Shown: positions 22,003-33,900 of the stretch, piece by piece
Layout: every line of letters starts with the position of its first letter
How positions within the stretch are numbered: position 1 is the stretch's first letter
Assembly (NCBI GenBank): GCA_038380795.1
Contig: CM076272.1
Location: 2,609,001-2,673,000, forward strand
DNA from: Pyrocephalus nanus
Taxonomy: Eukaryota; Chordata; Aves; Passeriformes; Tyrannidae
DNA: 64,000 nucleotides
Direction: 5' to 3'
Program-made: the position numbers and the translations under genes
The notes under the pieces: model-generated
What the model was told of the DNA's origin: nothing
Seen by the model: the letters and a program-made list of their open reading frames with translations, nothing else
The model's database searches: none

Positions 22003-25000
22003 GTAAGGCCTGGGGCCGCGGGGGGAGCGCGGCGGGGCGGCGGCCGGCCGCGGCTGGGGGGTGCGGTGAGGCCGACGCGGGGTGTCGGTGCTGTGTTGCA
22101 GCGTGTGCCGGCTGTGGAGGGAGTGCGCCCGGCGGACGCTGAGGGGGCGGCAGCGAATCGCCTGGGTGTCGGCGCTGGAGCCGGGCCCCGCCGACAGCCA
22201 CGCGCTGGTGCGGGCGCTGAGCCGCGAGCTCGAGGTGAGGGGCGCGGGGGTGAGGGAAGTGTGGGGGGAGTTGTGTTTGTGTGTGAGGGGAATGTGTGGG
22301 GGGGGGGAGTGTGTGTGAGGGGAGTGTAGGGGGGCAGTGTTGTGTGTGTGAGGGGAGCGTGGGGGGGGAGTTGTGTTTGTGTGCGAGGGGAATGTGGGGG
22401 GGGGGGAGTGTGTGTGAGGGGAGTGTAGGGGGGCAGTGGTGTGTGTGTGTGTGAGGGACGTGTGGGAGGGAGTTGTGTTTGTGTGTGAGGGGAGCGAGGG
22501 GGGGGGGAGGTGTGTGTGTGAGGGGAGTGTAGGGGGGCAGTGGTGTGTGTGTGTGTGTGTGTGAGGGACGTGTGGGAGGGAGTTGTGTTTGTGTGTGAGG
22601 GGAGGTGTGTGTGTGTGAGGGGAGTGTGGGGGGGAGTTGTGTGTGTGTTGGGGGGAGTTGTGTGTGTGGGAGGGGGGTTTTGTGTATGGTTGGGGGTGTC
22701 TGTCAGCTCCTTCGTGCAGTCCCTGAAACGCTCCCCCCGCTCCTCCCAGGCCCCCGGCGCAGGGAGCGCGTTCGGAGGAACAGTTTTGTGCTGTGTGTTA
22801 GTTAATACATTGATGGAAACGCCGCGGGTTTCCAGGTCAGGGCAAGTCTGTTCATCTCGGCGATCCCGTTAAGAGATAAACCCTTTTTTAGCCTGGGAGA
22901 CACTGGGAACATGGCAGGATTTCTCTGGCAGGATTCTTTTCCAGTGTTAACTTGTGCTGGATCTTCACCACAGAAAGATTCCTGTCAAGTTGTTAAGCAC
23001 TAAACAGAGACCTCAGCAGATGAGTGTTAAACCAGCGGGGACTGGGAAGGCCAGCAGCACCTCTACGCTGTTCCCAGCATCAGCACTGAGGGAAGCCACC
23101 AGCCAGGAATGGAAGGAGTTTAGACAGTGTTAAAACCAGCAGTCGTGGGGCCAGGCTGCAGAGCTGTGGTTGATCGTGTGGGGTTTGGGTCGGTTCCATG
23201 GCCGTGCTGCCCGTTCATTAGATCGGTCTGGGCAGTGCTGGGGCTGAGGGAAGTGTCCTCTTGTCTGACGGGAGCTCGGGGCGGGGGCCGGGGCCGTGTC
23301 CCCTGGGAGCGGTGTCTCCTCGGTTTGTGCCGCCGCTGTTCCCTCCCTCCCTCCCTGTGCCCCGCACTCCTTGCCCCGTGTCTCCGCAGAAGGTGCATGT
23401 GCTGCCCCAGACCGTGCTCTACATCGCCGATGCCGAGACGTTCAGCGGGCACGAAGAGTGTCACGAGCAGAAGAAAGGTAACACCTTGCCCTGAACTCGC
23501 TGCCCTTTCCAGAAGTGCTCAGGGTGGAGGAGGAGCAGCGTGAGCTGAAAGAGAATCTGCCGAGTGTGGATTTCAGCGGGAAGTAAATCTTTTGCCAAAA
23601 GCATGACCCCCGAGTCTTGCATTCGTGAGGTGAAGTAGCCTGTGGGTGTGTGTTAACGTGCACAGACGGGCTCCTTTCCCTGCCCTGGGGGACACCGAGT
23701 CCCTGCACAGCTCAGACCTGTGTGCTGTTACCAGAGCGGCCACTGATGGGCAGCACTGGCTCAGCAGGACGGGGTTTCTGCTCACAACACACTATTACTT
23801 CTCTGTGATGTTTTCTTGTCTCTTTTTCTTATTTTAACAGCCAGAAAAAGAAACAGTAAAGAAACAGCACTCGCCCTTGAAAAGTTGTTGCCGAAGCGAT
23901 GTCAGGTTCTTGGACTGGTCACCCCAGGGGTTGTAGGTAGGAGCAAAATGTGTGATTTTTGTGAGAGATCAGCTTGGAGAGATCTTCTCCCACCTGGCTT
24001 CAGTTTTAAGGAGTTCACTGTGTTGCTGCTCATTGACACATGGAGCTTACTTCATGTATTGCAGTTATAATTAAAAGGATTGATTTAATCGGGCAGGCAG
24101 TTTTTCCTGGCACTAAAGGACTTACTGAATGTTTCTTGGATTTATGTATCTATTTCAGTCGTATTGTGACTGACTGTGCTTGTTTTCCTACTGTTTTATA
24201 TTTGGTGTGACTGTGGGGAAATGTCCAAATATATCCATGTCGCCTTGTCCAAAGTGACTTTGGCACAAGCCATAGCCAGCAGAACTTCTACGTGTTTCAT
24301 CTTTCCAAAAGATTATTAAAAAAAAAAAAAATAACACCAGTTTTCAATTAGAGAAGTTGTTATGGAAATAGGTTGTCATGTTTTACATCACCTGAGCTGT
24401 TCAGCCTCTTTCAATTCTTGTTACAGTGGAGATGAAAGTATTAGAGGCCCTGACCACAAGATGCCTGGTTTTGTCTCTTTGTAGTTACCCCCATGGGTTC
24501 AAGCAGCAATCAGCCTCAAGAAATCGAAGAGGGTGAAGCTGGGTTTGCTCTGTTGTTTCCCAAAATCGATGGGGTGAAAATTCACACCTTCCATTTTTCT
24601 AAAGATGTGAAGAACAGGGTGTTTGATGAGAACAAATTTGCTGAAGCAGGTATGTCCTTTTTCTCTCCTTTGCTTGGGGTTTTTGTGCCGTGCTGTGCTG
24701 CTCTTTGAGGTGCCAGTCTGGAGTGATGTGTGGAACCAGCAGCTCCTGTGCTGGCTCCAAGAGCCCTCTGGCTCTGTAGGGCTGCAGCTGGTAACTGTGC
24801 ATCTCTGGAGCATTGAGGTTAAGTTATCCTGAGTATCAGTCTCAGATTACTTCAGTTAGGTTCCAAGTGGAGTTGTTCAGAGAGTTGTTAGGTTTTTAAC
24901 CAGCTTCTAATTGGTTAAAAATATTCCACTGGGAATTATTCTTATCACTGCAGTTTAGAAACGAGTGGGGAGGAGCTGCTTCTCTTCTTCCCCAAAATGA

Positions 25001-26761
25001 CTTTGCATTTAGATCCCCAATCAGGTGTTGTAACCAGGAAAGGCAGAGCAGAAGACAGCATATTTCGGTGAATACAGTTCATGTTCTTCACACTGTGTCC
25101 TCAGCAGAGTGGGTCATTTATGAAGAGTAATGTCAGAAGGGTCTCCTGAGTCTCCTAGGAACCTGGGGTGTCCTGCCTTGGAATAGGAGATTGGCTGAAG
25201 TGTGGAATTTAATTAATTCTCAGATTAAAGCTATTTACTGTTCTTGAATAACTTGTATGCCTGGTTCTTACCTGTAAGACTGTCAAGTAAAACTGAAGAG
25301 CTGTGGTAAAACTCACGTTGCTGTGGTAAAGGAGTGGAAAGCTGGAGGAAGCAGATGCAATCTGTTTTTAACTTGCAGGGTTCTTTCCAGAAATTCTCTT
25401 TTAAGTGGGGAACACAGCCCAGCTCCCACCTGGGCAGGTTGTGTCTTCCCAATTGCAGCAACAGAAAGCCATTATCAAAGGTGTGATTTATTATTTGAGG
25501 AGATACTAGTAAGGCTGGGCTTCTGGGCTCAGGATTTAAACAGAACAGAGGATCAATGTTTGGTTTTGTTTGTAGGTCTGAAGAATAACCCAGATCTCCG
25601 TGTTGTCCTTCTGTTTGGCTACAACTCCTGGAAATCTGGAGCTACTCGATTTCTTCATCAAATAGTCAATCCACTGAATGAGAAAAGTATCATCCTGGCT
25701 GGGGGACAAGTGGAGAGCTTTACATCACTGACCTCTGAGAAGTAGGTGTCTTTTTCAAGATGAAAGTTAAAAATTATTTAAAATGGGAGAAACACTGCAG
25801 ATCCACAGCCTTCTAGTTGTATTAGAAATGCCTCTTAACAGTAGTAAAATGATAATTTCTTTAAGAGAAAAATGCCACAAGTGCTACACTGTGATGTAGC
25901 CAGAAAAGCTGGAATTTTTGTATGACTGTGTTACGAACTGGATTCTGGAAACCCAACTAGGAGAAACCCACTGAAAAGGAGATTCCCAGCTGCCCTGGCT
26001 TGATATGTAAATGATGAGTCTATTTGCTTGCCTTAAGTTCAACTAATAGTTAAGTTGAAATTGCAGAGCTGTGACGTACACAACCTGCTGGATGTGAAAC
26101 AGTAAGTTTATGCTTGAATCCCCAGTAATGGATGATGTGGAAGCTTTTCCTTGGGAAAGGTTGCTAAAAAAAAACACGAGTCGCTAGAACGCGAAGGCTT
26201 TGGTTTGTTTCTCACCTGTGGGTGGTGTCAGAGTCTCCTGGGTGTTGTCTCCTGTGAACCCCCCCCAGTGCAGTCAGTGGGTGTCAGCGATCTCCCGGCA
26301 CGCTCTCTCACCCGCTGCTGTTGCCTTGCAGTGCCCACGCCCAGCCCGGGGACGCCTGTGGGGTGGTGGGGCTGGCCTTCAGCGGGCCCCAGATCCAGAG
26401 TGCCACCGTGCTGCTGGACCAGGACGTGGCCGACGAGAGGACGGCGGAGGCGGCCATGCAGCGCCTCAAGGCCGCCAACATCCCCGAGCACAACTCCATC
26501 GGCTTCATGTTCGCCTGCGTGGGCAGGGGCTACCGGCACTACAAGACCAAGAGGAACATGGAAGCGGATGCCTTCAGGAAGTTTTTTCCAAACGTGCCCC
26601 TCTTTGGCTTTTTTGGACACGGGGAGATAGGATGCGATCGGATAGTCACTGGGAATTTCGTGTTGAGAGAGTGCAATGACATTAAGGATGACCTGCTGCA
26701 CGGTTACACGACCGTTATGACACTTATTCATTTCGGTTCAACCAAAGCAAGCCAAGCATAA
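21905..26761 (+). CDS. FBXO22: F-box only protein 22 (complete, seven coding exons)
   Basis: Substrate receptor of an SCF (SKP1-CUL1-F-box) ubiquitin ligase. Coding exons: 21905-22002, 22102-22234, 23390-23477, 23841-23936, 24485-24649, 25576-25741 and 26332-26761. All have AG/GT borders and add up to 391 codons plus TAA. The F-box is near residues 7-50 ([20 protein letters not shown], then [12 protein letters not shown]). The C-terminal FIST-type domain has [53 protein letters not shown] and [12 protein letters not shown]. Human FBXO22 has 403 residues; the bird start lies about 14 residues later relative to the F-box. The ATG at 21905 (gccATGG) has a good Kozak context. Known family targets include KDM4A and BACH1 (literature, not visible here). 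Same strand as UBE2Q2 and immediately downstream of it. Confidence 0.96.
22102..22234 (+). CDS. FBXO22: FBXO22 exon 2: rest of F-box
   Basis: Acceptor gtgttgcag, donor GTGAGG at 22235. Encodes (C)[20 protein letters not shown] through [11 protein letters not shown]. Very GC-rich, inside the CpG island. Confidence 0.94.
22236..22698 (+). repeat. G-rich GT/GA minisatellite in FBXO22 intron 2
   Basis: Blocks of GTGTGTGAGGGGAGTGT alternating with G runs of 5-10 bases. The sub-motif TTGTGTTTGT recurs at 22271, 22371, 22473 and 22583, a higher-order period of 100-110 bases. The G strand is the coding strand, so the transcript is strongly G-quadruplex-prone. The frames open through it are repeat artefacts. 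Confidence 0.9.
22699..23389 (+). other. Remainder of FBXO22 intron 2
   Basis: Intronic sequence from the end of the minisatellite to exon 3. CpG-rich at both ends; no additional exon seen. Confidence 0.6.
23390..23477 (+). CDS. FBXO22: FBXO22 exon 3
   Basis: Acceptor tgtctccgcag, donor GTAACA. Encodes [20 protein letters not shown] then HEECHEQKK; human has [22 protein letters not shown]. Confidence 0.94.
23841..23936 (+). CDS. FBXO22: FBXO22 exon 4
   Basis: Acceptor attttaacag, donor GTAGGA at 23937. Encodes (A)[19 protein letters not shown] then [12 protein letters not shown]; the basic RKR cluster is conserved with human. Confidence 0.95.
   Translation, partial: PEKETVKKQHSPLKSCCRSDVRFLDWSPQGL
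24485..24649 (+). CDS. FBXO22: FBXO22 exon 5
   Basis: Acceptor ctttgtag, donor GTATGT at 24650. Encodes (V)[19 protein letters not shown], then [18 protein letters not shown] and a diverged [14 protein letters not shown]. Confidence 0.95.
25576..25741 (+). CDS. FBXO22: FBXO22 exon 6
   Basis: Acceptor tttgtttgtag, donor GTAGGT at 25742. Encodes (G)[19 protein letters not shown] through [20 protein letters not shown]. Alignable with human DNPELRVVLVFGYN and ILAGGQVDNLSSLTSEK. Confidence 0.95.
26332..26761 (+). CDS. FBXO22: FBXO22 exon 7: FIST-type C-terminal domain and stop
   Basis: Acceptor ctgttgccttgcag. Carries the most conserved block of the protein, including [20 protein letters not shown] and [17 protein letters not shown], and ends in TAA at 26759-26761. 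The first half is GC-rich, the second AT-richer. Confidence 0.96.
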
Positions 26762-27042
26762 GTAAGGTTTAATGCTGCAGTGAGCTGTTTGTTTCATTCC
26801 AGAGAGCTGGCAAGTCGGGAAGAGTGGACATCTTGCAGTCAGAGCCCCCTTCCAAAGCGTAAACATCGTTTTGGTAATGTTATCAAGTCTTGTAGTTGCA
26901 ATAGAGTTTAATATACTATCTGCAAGAAAGCCTTGCATTTTGTGTAATCCCCTGTACACGTTAGAATTGCAGGAAATTATATTTGATGGAATTCTGCAAT
27001 TGAAGAAAGCCTCTTTCTTCCAAAATGAGAGTGGTTTGCACA

Positions 27043-27780
27043 AATCGTAGAATATGCTGACTTGGAAGGGACCAGTCAGGGTCATCGAGTCCACTTCCTG
27101 GCCTTGCACAGGACATCCCCAAGAATCCCACCGTGTGCCTGAGAGTGTTCTGAAACTCAGACAGGCTTGGTCCTGTGACCACTTCCCTGGGGAGCCTGTT
27201 CAGTGCCCAATCACTGTTTTCCCTGATATCCAGCCTAAACCTCCTGACTCAGCTTCATGCTGTTTCCTTGAGTCTTGTCCCTGTCACAGGAGTGAAGAGA
27301 TCAGTGCCAGCCCCTCTGCTGCCCCTCGGGAGGATGTTGAAGATCCCAGTGAGGTCTCCCCTCGGTCTCCTCCAGCTGAACACACAAAGTGGCCTCAGTG
27401 TCCTCAGAGGGCTTCAAATCAAGGCCCTTCATCTTCACTGCCCTCCTTTGGACACTCCGATGGCTCAATCTCTTCCTTACATCGTGTCCCCACAGCTGCC
27501 CCACAGTATTGCAGGTGAGGCAGAGTGGGACAATCCCCTCCCTGATGCCCCCAGCACAGGGTTGGCCCTCCTGGCTGCCAGGGCACTGCTGACTCAGGGC
27601 CAACTGGCACCCACCAGCACCCCCAGGGCCCTTTCCCGGCACTGCTGACCAGCACTTGTCCTTGTTAAACTTCCCGTGGTTGGTGATGGCCCATCTCTGA
27701 TTTGGGGAGGTCTCTGCAGGGCCTCTCTGCCCTCCAGGGAGCTGAAGCTTCTTCCAGTTTAGTGTTGTCAGCAAACCCAA
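27043..27780 (-). mobile_element. CR1 LINE, 3' fragment
   Basis: The + strand reads as the complement of a CR1 tail: ATCGTAGAATATGCTGACTT, GGAAGGGACC, TCATCGAGTCCA, then GAGCCTGTTCAGTGCC, the CTCCTTTGGACAC block, ACAGTATTGCAGGTGAGGC and GTGTTGTCAGCAAAC. This order is characteristic of avian CR1 elements. The element is 5'-truncated and decayed, without an intact reverse transcriptase frame. Sense orientation is the minus strand, with its 3' end near 27043. Confidence 0.9.
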
Positions 27781-27965
27781 ATAGCAACATGTAGGAAGAA
27801 ACGGGACTTTGGGGTGCTCTATTTATGTGTGTAAAATGGAAAAATCCATTTCCTGGATTTTAGTATTAGAGAGATGCACGACCTTCCCAGAGTCCTATTT
27901 ACAAAACCGAAAGGTTTTACTGAAAAAAACGAGTGAAAATCTTAGAAGTAACAAACTGCTTGTTA

Positions 27966-27971
27966 AATAAA
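27966..27971 (+). terminator. Candidate poly(A) signal of FBXO22
   Basis: AATAAA in tgttaAATAAAgatg, 1.2 kb past the stop and just beyond the CR1 element. Confidence 0.45.
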
Positions 27972-27990
27972 GATGAAAATAATGTCAAAG

Positions 27991-30900
27991 TACTTTGCCT
28001 TCTGTTAGAGAAAAGGCTCTGATTTGAAGAGATGTCCAGCTACGAGTTCAGCTTGGTTCACCACCTTGACCTGAATTTCACTTGTCTTAACTGTCTGGTT
28101 TAGAATGTAGTGGTTGGTTTTTTTCTTTTGGATTCCCTTGTAGCTTGATCACAAACTTAAATCCAGAGTGCTAAAAAAAATAAGACTTTCTGGTATCTTT
28201 AAGTTTCTTTAAGAAGCTTTTTTGCTCTTTAATTTGGAATTGTGGGGCACATAGGATCTGGTAATATTTATAGAGAGACTTTAAACAAGACCTGTGCTTT
28301 TGCATGTTTTTCCTGTGCTTTTACATCAGTCTCCTGTTCTGGTTGCTGCAGCTGGCATGCAGTATTCTTCAAGTAAGTAAATTCAGCATAGTCTCAGTAT
28401 AGCTAATAATATATTTGCTACTTTCTACATTTTTTTCCTCCCTTTTGTTTTCACTTAGTAATAGAACAACAAGAAAATAAGATGAATTTTCCACCATTTC
28501 ACCAGACTCCTAAATGCCAAATCAGGCAGCTGGCCCATTTTCAGTGTAGTGAAAACAAAACACTTAGCTGCTGTTGTACAACAAAATGACATTTTTTTGC
28601 TTTAAATGTACCCAGCAAGTCTTCAGTTGGCAACTTTTTGCTTACATCTAGTTAAAACTTTATATCTAGTTAAAACTTTTCCTGAAGTTGGCATGAGGAG
28701 CTGAGGTAGAGGTGGATCTGTTCTGAGAGAGAACTGTTGGTTTGTGCTGAGCACATGCAGCACTTCCCCATGGCTGTATTGATGATGGGTTTTTTTAATT
28801 AGGAGCTGTGAACTCCCAGTTGGAGACGGGAGGTCAGGAAGTGTGGGTGTGACTGGAACAACCTTCAGTCACCGCATGAAGTGAAAGTTACCTGGAAATG
28901 GGGTTGAATTTTCCGAGCAGCCCCTCGGTGGGAGGCGGCTCCGTGGTTTTTGAGCACAAGCACAGCGTTGTGTTCAGCCCTCTGTGCCTGCCTGAGCTGG
29001 GTGTGGAGCAGGGGGAAGGAAGTGTTTCACTGCTGTGACACAGATTGCTGTGGCTGCTGGCTGTGCTGGGCAGCACGGCAATGTTCCACTGTCCTGGATG
29101 CAGACATGTCTGAGGAAGCAGCTGGGGAGCTCAGATGATGGTGCAGCAAATCCAGAAGCAGAGGGTTGTCTGAAGGGGCTGGTCATCAGCAGGGTCCTGG
29201 AGCTGAGGAATCTTCTGGGGTAAACACAGTACAGGTGGGATGCTGGGGGTGACCTCAAGAGCCTGCACCAGAATCCAGGAATCCTCTTTTCTGGCCTCAG
29301 GGAGTGGGGATGAGCCCAAGGGATCCCAGAACCGTGCACATGGCTAGAACCACTGCACTGTCTCCCAGCCTGCATCACCCTTTCCATGTGTCAGGGAAGT
29401 GATGTAAGAGATAAAACTGCAACATCAGTGATTGAAGTGTTTTGCTATCCATATTCATTTTGCCTCCATGCTGTCATTTGCTCTTCAACCACAACTCCTC
29501 AGAGAAACCAAAATATATTTGCTTAAAAGGTGCAGGTACCAAAAGGCAGAGCTAGTTCTGAATTGATAGGAAGTTTTGCAGTGCCAGAATTAATACCTCT
29601 GCCACTCAAAAAGTAACCACAAGGTTTTAAAGTGAGCCAAGTTAGATAATTGAGGCAAATGTGAATAGCATAAAGATACCTAAAGTTTATCTGCAGTTCA
29701 TGCTGATGCTAATCTGTTTCCAGCAAGAGAACAGAATTCCTAAGGGACCACAACTGGATTTTGGTTTTGTTATGAAAAAAAAGAAAGCTTGCAGAGTCAC
29801 AAGCCAGGGAGGAGTGACAGTTTTGCTGATGAAAGGTAAAGGCATTGTTTTTCCCCATCTTTTGAATATGAAAAATGTTCTGCTGCACATTTGCTCTTAA
29901 TTCATCATTCAATTATCTCTAAGCTTTAAAAATACAAGAAATAATAGGCAAGTGGTGTGATGTATAATCTCATACTTGCACAACCAAAATAGCAACTGCC
30001 AAACATGAAGCTATTACTGTAACTTTCATTTTAAGGTCACTATCCAAAAGTCTCCTCATTATGGGATGTTTCTGTAATGTGCAGTTGTAAGAAAGCAAGA
30101 ATAATTTGATAAAGAGGAGCCAAATTATGAACAAGTAGTTACATGTGATTCTGAATTATTTTGTTAAAAGTCTCCCTCCAAACTCCCTCAGTGTCATTAC
30201 CCTCTTTTAGTTTATATTTTTCTTTCTAAAAAATGGAGAACTTCTTTCTCCTAGAAGCATCTCTGTGGTGGTGGTTGTTAAGTTTTCCCATCAAACACCA
30301 TCTTTGGAACTCACCAAAGTTTTCTGAATGCCTCATGTCTGGCCCAGTGAGAGAACAAGAAAAAACCTTTCTCATCCAGATTCCTACTTCTGTTTGACTC
30401 AGTGGAACGACACAGGAAAACAGTTACAAAGACAGTAAATGTACAGTTAAGTGGTGGTTTATGAGATCTTTTCCTGCTGCTGAGCCCATTTCCCAGCCAG
30501 ATGCAGACTCCAGAAGAGGCTGTTCCAGGAGGATTCCAGAGGAGCCCTGAGGGTGTTCTGAGCTGCAGAATGGAAGGTAAACTGAGCTCACTGCTGGGGG
30601 GGTGCACTGGTCCTGCTCCACTGGTTTAGGTCAAACAGTACAGGCAGGGCCCTTGTACTGACTGTTTTCTGCCCAGCAGCACTTCAGAACAATGTAGGGT
30701 ATTGTCGTAAACAGAACATACAGCTACAGGGAGAAACTGGAAACTCAAAGGTAGGTTTGGATTCTTTTAAGTCACATCACCTGGATACTTCCCTTAGAAT
30801 TATTAGCACAGAAATAGCTAATTGGAATTTTTTCCCAAGTGCTTTGATAATTTAAAAGAACAAAGTTATTCCCAAATCATTAGGATTTGTCCTTTTAAAT

Positions 30901-33900
30901 GCTTTTAAAAAACAATGTATAAAGTGTCCTCATTACATTTCACAGGTAGATCATCAGTGAAATTAGCAGGTAGCACAGAATTCTCAAAATAAAAGTCTCA
31001 GTGATTCACATCACTGACAGTGGCAGGTCATGTCACCTTTGCACAGTAAATTTTCACAGCTCTAAGAATTAGAAACAGCTATTTTTAAAATAACCTCATC
31101 TTGAGTTGTCAATATGGCAACAGGGAGAGCAAACACGAATCCCCTCAAAAGGAACTCTCTGAGAATCTCCAGAACTGGTGGAAATGATTGAAGGGTTTGA
31201 AACAGCAGCAAATTCTGTGATGGAGAACGGACAACATAGATTCAAATCACCCAGCCCTGTTAAAAACTGCCACCAGTGGATGCTCAGCCACATTTTTACA
31301 GCCCATCAGTTGCCTGCACAAGGTTTTTGGTAAAATATTATTTGCATTAAGAAGGTAATCTGAAAACAGCCTCTTTTAAAATCTACACTGAAAAAGAACA
31401 TTCAGATGTTAAAACAGACACGGAGGTGCATCGAGAAGGGTTAAAAATTGGCTGTAGCTTTAATTTGGGGGGATGAAAACAGCAATATCTTCTTGGTATT
31501 TCAGGTTCTACAGCTGTAGGTTCTATTTACACGCCCTTATCTCGCTCCAGGAATGATTTCTGGTGAAAGGTTTGGGGTTGGTTTTTTTTAAGCATACACA
31601 GGTTTAGGGGTGGGTTTTTTTGTTGGCTCATTTTCCCCCAAGAAATGCAAGAAATACTGCAGTACTTTAAATGAAGAATCCCTTTGCTCATTAACCTTAA
31701 CCACAAAAAGCAAACCATTTATGTCTGGATTCTTTTGATTATTCTGCATCCTGGTAATCTAAATAATCTTGCCAGGGAATCATAACACAACTTAGTTCCT
31801 TTTGCCCCCCCCCAACTTACACTGAAAAATCTTCATGAATATCCCGGGGTTTGAATAAAAATGTAAATGGAAAAAAAACCCCCTGGGTTTAAACTCATCC
31901 ACAGTCTTTTCAGTTTTTACTGGGAACAGCTTGATGTCCTTTAAATGAAAGGATGCTGAATACCAAAGGAAACTGAGTCACACAGTCAGAGACCCTCTCC
32001 AGCTCTTCAAAAATGCAGGGCCAGAAGGAAAAGGTTTTCTTTTAGTGCAGTAAATTTTGAAGGGCTTGCAACCACATTGAGGGTACCTTTAAATTGGGAA
32101 GTGCTACCAAATGGACTTTTCTGTTGGTCTTCCTGCTTAATATGTAACATTATAAATCAAAAGACTAGCACAGAGAAAATCCTCTTCTTTTCTTTGAAAA
32201 GCCATTTCACGTTCCCCTTTAACTGTACTTTGCTCCAGAGTTTGTTTGGGCTGCTAATGAAGAAAATGATATACTGATATATATAAAAAACCTCTTACTT
32301 AGGTCTACAAAGAGACCTCCTGCTAAGAGCTGTCAGTTTGTTCTGCAAGTGATTAAAAGGGTTTTGCAACACATTAGGAAGAGGCTTTTGCTCCAGGATT
32401 CTGAAAGGAAAACGTGATCCTCAGGTCTAAAAGCATTTTTGCCATACCACTGTAATAAACTGTGGTGTAATCACAGTAGTGGAGTTTCTTAGGAAACTAC
32501 TATTTTCCACTTTTCTTCCCCCACAGCCTTCCAGCTGGTGGAGAGGTAATTTTAAAGACATGAGATCTTCTGCTTGGTGGAAATGGGAGTCAGATGGACA
32601 AGAGAAAGCCCTTATCAGTCACCAGCAGTAAAGTTCCAGTGACTCCAAGCACAAGATCTGATCCACTGGGACCAGTGTTTCTTTAGCTTTATTGCTCACA
32701 GGGCTACTTCCTATATTCTGCCAGCAAGCATTGCCCCAGTGCTGCACTATTTTATTAAATCACACATAATGTTGGCTACCCTGTACTTTCTGTGGCATTT
32801 GACCCCATTAAAATGGATTTGTTTCCCAAATAGTGCAGTGAATAACTATTCTATATCTGTCTAGAAAGCTGAGGGGATTCTGAGAGTTTACACAGTACAA
32901 CTTCAGCCCATTGATTTCTTACATTTTCTAGTAATATCTCCTTCCTGAATTTCCACTTAAGCTGACCACAAGCCTTTTCCATTTTCAGTGGAGATAGTAT
33001 CCCAAACTGTAAGTGTGACTGTCTCAGGAACATATTGAAGTTATCTAAGAGCAGCTGTCTCTGATTAGTTTTCCCTGAGGCTGTTCAGGGGACACTGATG
33101 CTGATGGAGCTCTCAGCACTGCCACACATCCCCTCAGCTCTCTGTGCAACAGTGGCATGTCCCTGTGTGATGAAAAATCACTTTTCTCTTTCTTAGCCTT
33201 TAAGACAATATTTTCAGCTTATCTGCTAAAGGTCTGAAGTCCAGGAAATAACGTGTAAGATTGGTTAATTTGGGGAGAAAGTGATCTTTTAGTGCTTTAT
33301 ATAACCTAATCTCTGGATCAGGTCCTGTACTTGATTTGATGCCCTCAGGTTCTCCCTTCAGATGCTGAGCATTAACTGGCACTCTGACTTCTCTGACATG
33401 AGTCCTTTGCAGGTAATGAATTTTTCTGGTTTGTGTTCCAGTAGTTATTAAAGCAGTTTTCCCTTGGACTCCTCACTCCCTGTAACAGCAGGGCTTTCCC
33501 TCTCTGTCCCACTGGACTTTTATCTGCACTGATACAGAGTACCCCAGAGCATGTTCCAGGCATCCCAGGAACAGCAGCTTGTTCAACATTTTCTCTGCAC
33601 CTGTGTTTTTACACACCTCCAGATTGTTTATTTCGGGGAGAAAAAAATCTCTGTTCTGCCTTTTCTCTCCTTTCAATTCGTGACCTTTTCTCGGTTGATC
33701 TTCCCCTCAATACAACCTTAAAAATCCCATATAATGACCTGCTGGGTAATGTGCAAGAATGGAAATATATCTGATTTTTGCTGGTTTCAACCCCCAGTGC
33801 TAGAAATAACTTGAAAAACAAGTTGCTCAGTTCACATTCTCTGTGCCTCTGATTAACCAGACCATTCTCTTTGTGCTATCAAGGCAAAAAAGGGACATGG

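Larger units (their letters stand above)
21735..22260 (+). promoter_or_regulatory. CpG island / promoter region of FBXO22
   Basis: Abrupt change from AT-rich UBE2Q2 3' UTR to CpG-dense sequence that covers the FBXO22 5' end, exon 1, intron 1 and exon 2. No TATA box is seen. It contains a CTCF-like palindrome at 21805-21830. Confidence 0.7.
23937..26331 (+). other. FBXO22 introns 4-6 (exons at 24485-24649 and 25576-25741 excepted)
   Basis: Introns 23937-24484, 24650-25575 and 25742-26331 hold no recognisable repeat or gene. Confidence 0.6.
26762..27990 (+). other. FBXO22: Probable FBXO22 3' untranslated region
   Basis: No AATAAA occurs between the stop codon and the CR1 element. The first one is at 27966-27971, past the CR1, so the main transcript may read through the LINE. 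The extent is inferred. Confidence 0.5.

Noticed and set aside
21530..22329. Open frames of 183-223 residues at the FBXO22 5' end, both strands
   Set aside because: They are GC-rich shadows of FBXO22 exons 1-2 and the CpG island; the true frame is the spliced one.
22540..22872. Cys/Val-rich ORF ([18 protein letters not shown] type)
   Set aside because: It is translation of the GT/G minisatellite.
26151..26731. Minus-strand and alternate-frame ORFs of 159-167 residues
   Set aside because: They are shadows of FBXO22 exon 7, whose own frame has clear homology and splice sites.
27054..27780. Open frames of 154-159 residues on both strands
   Set aside because: They lie entirely within the CR1 fragment and do not match its ORF products in an intact frame.
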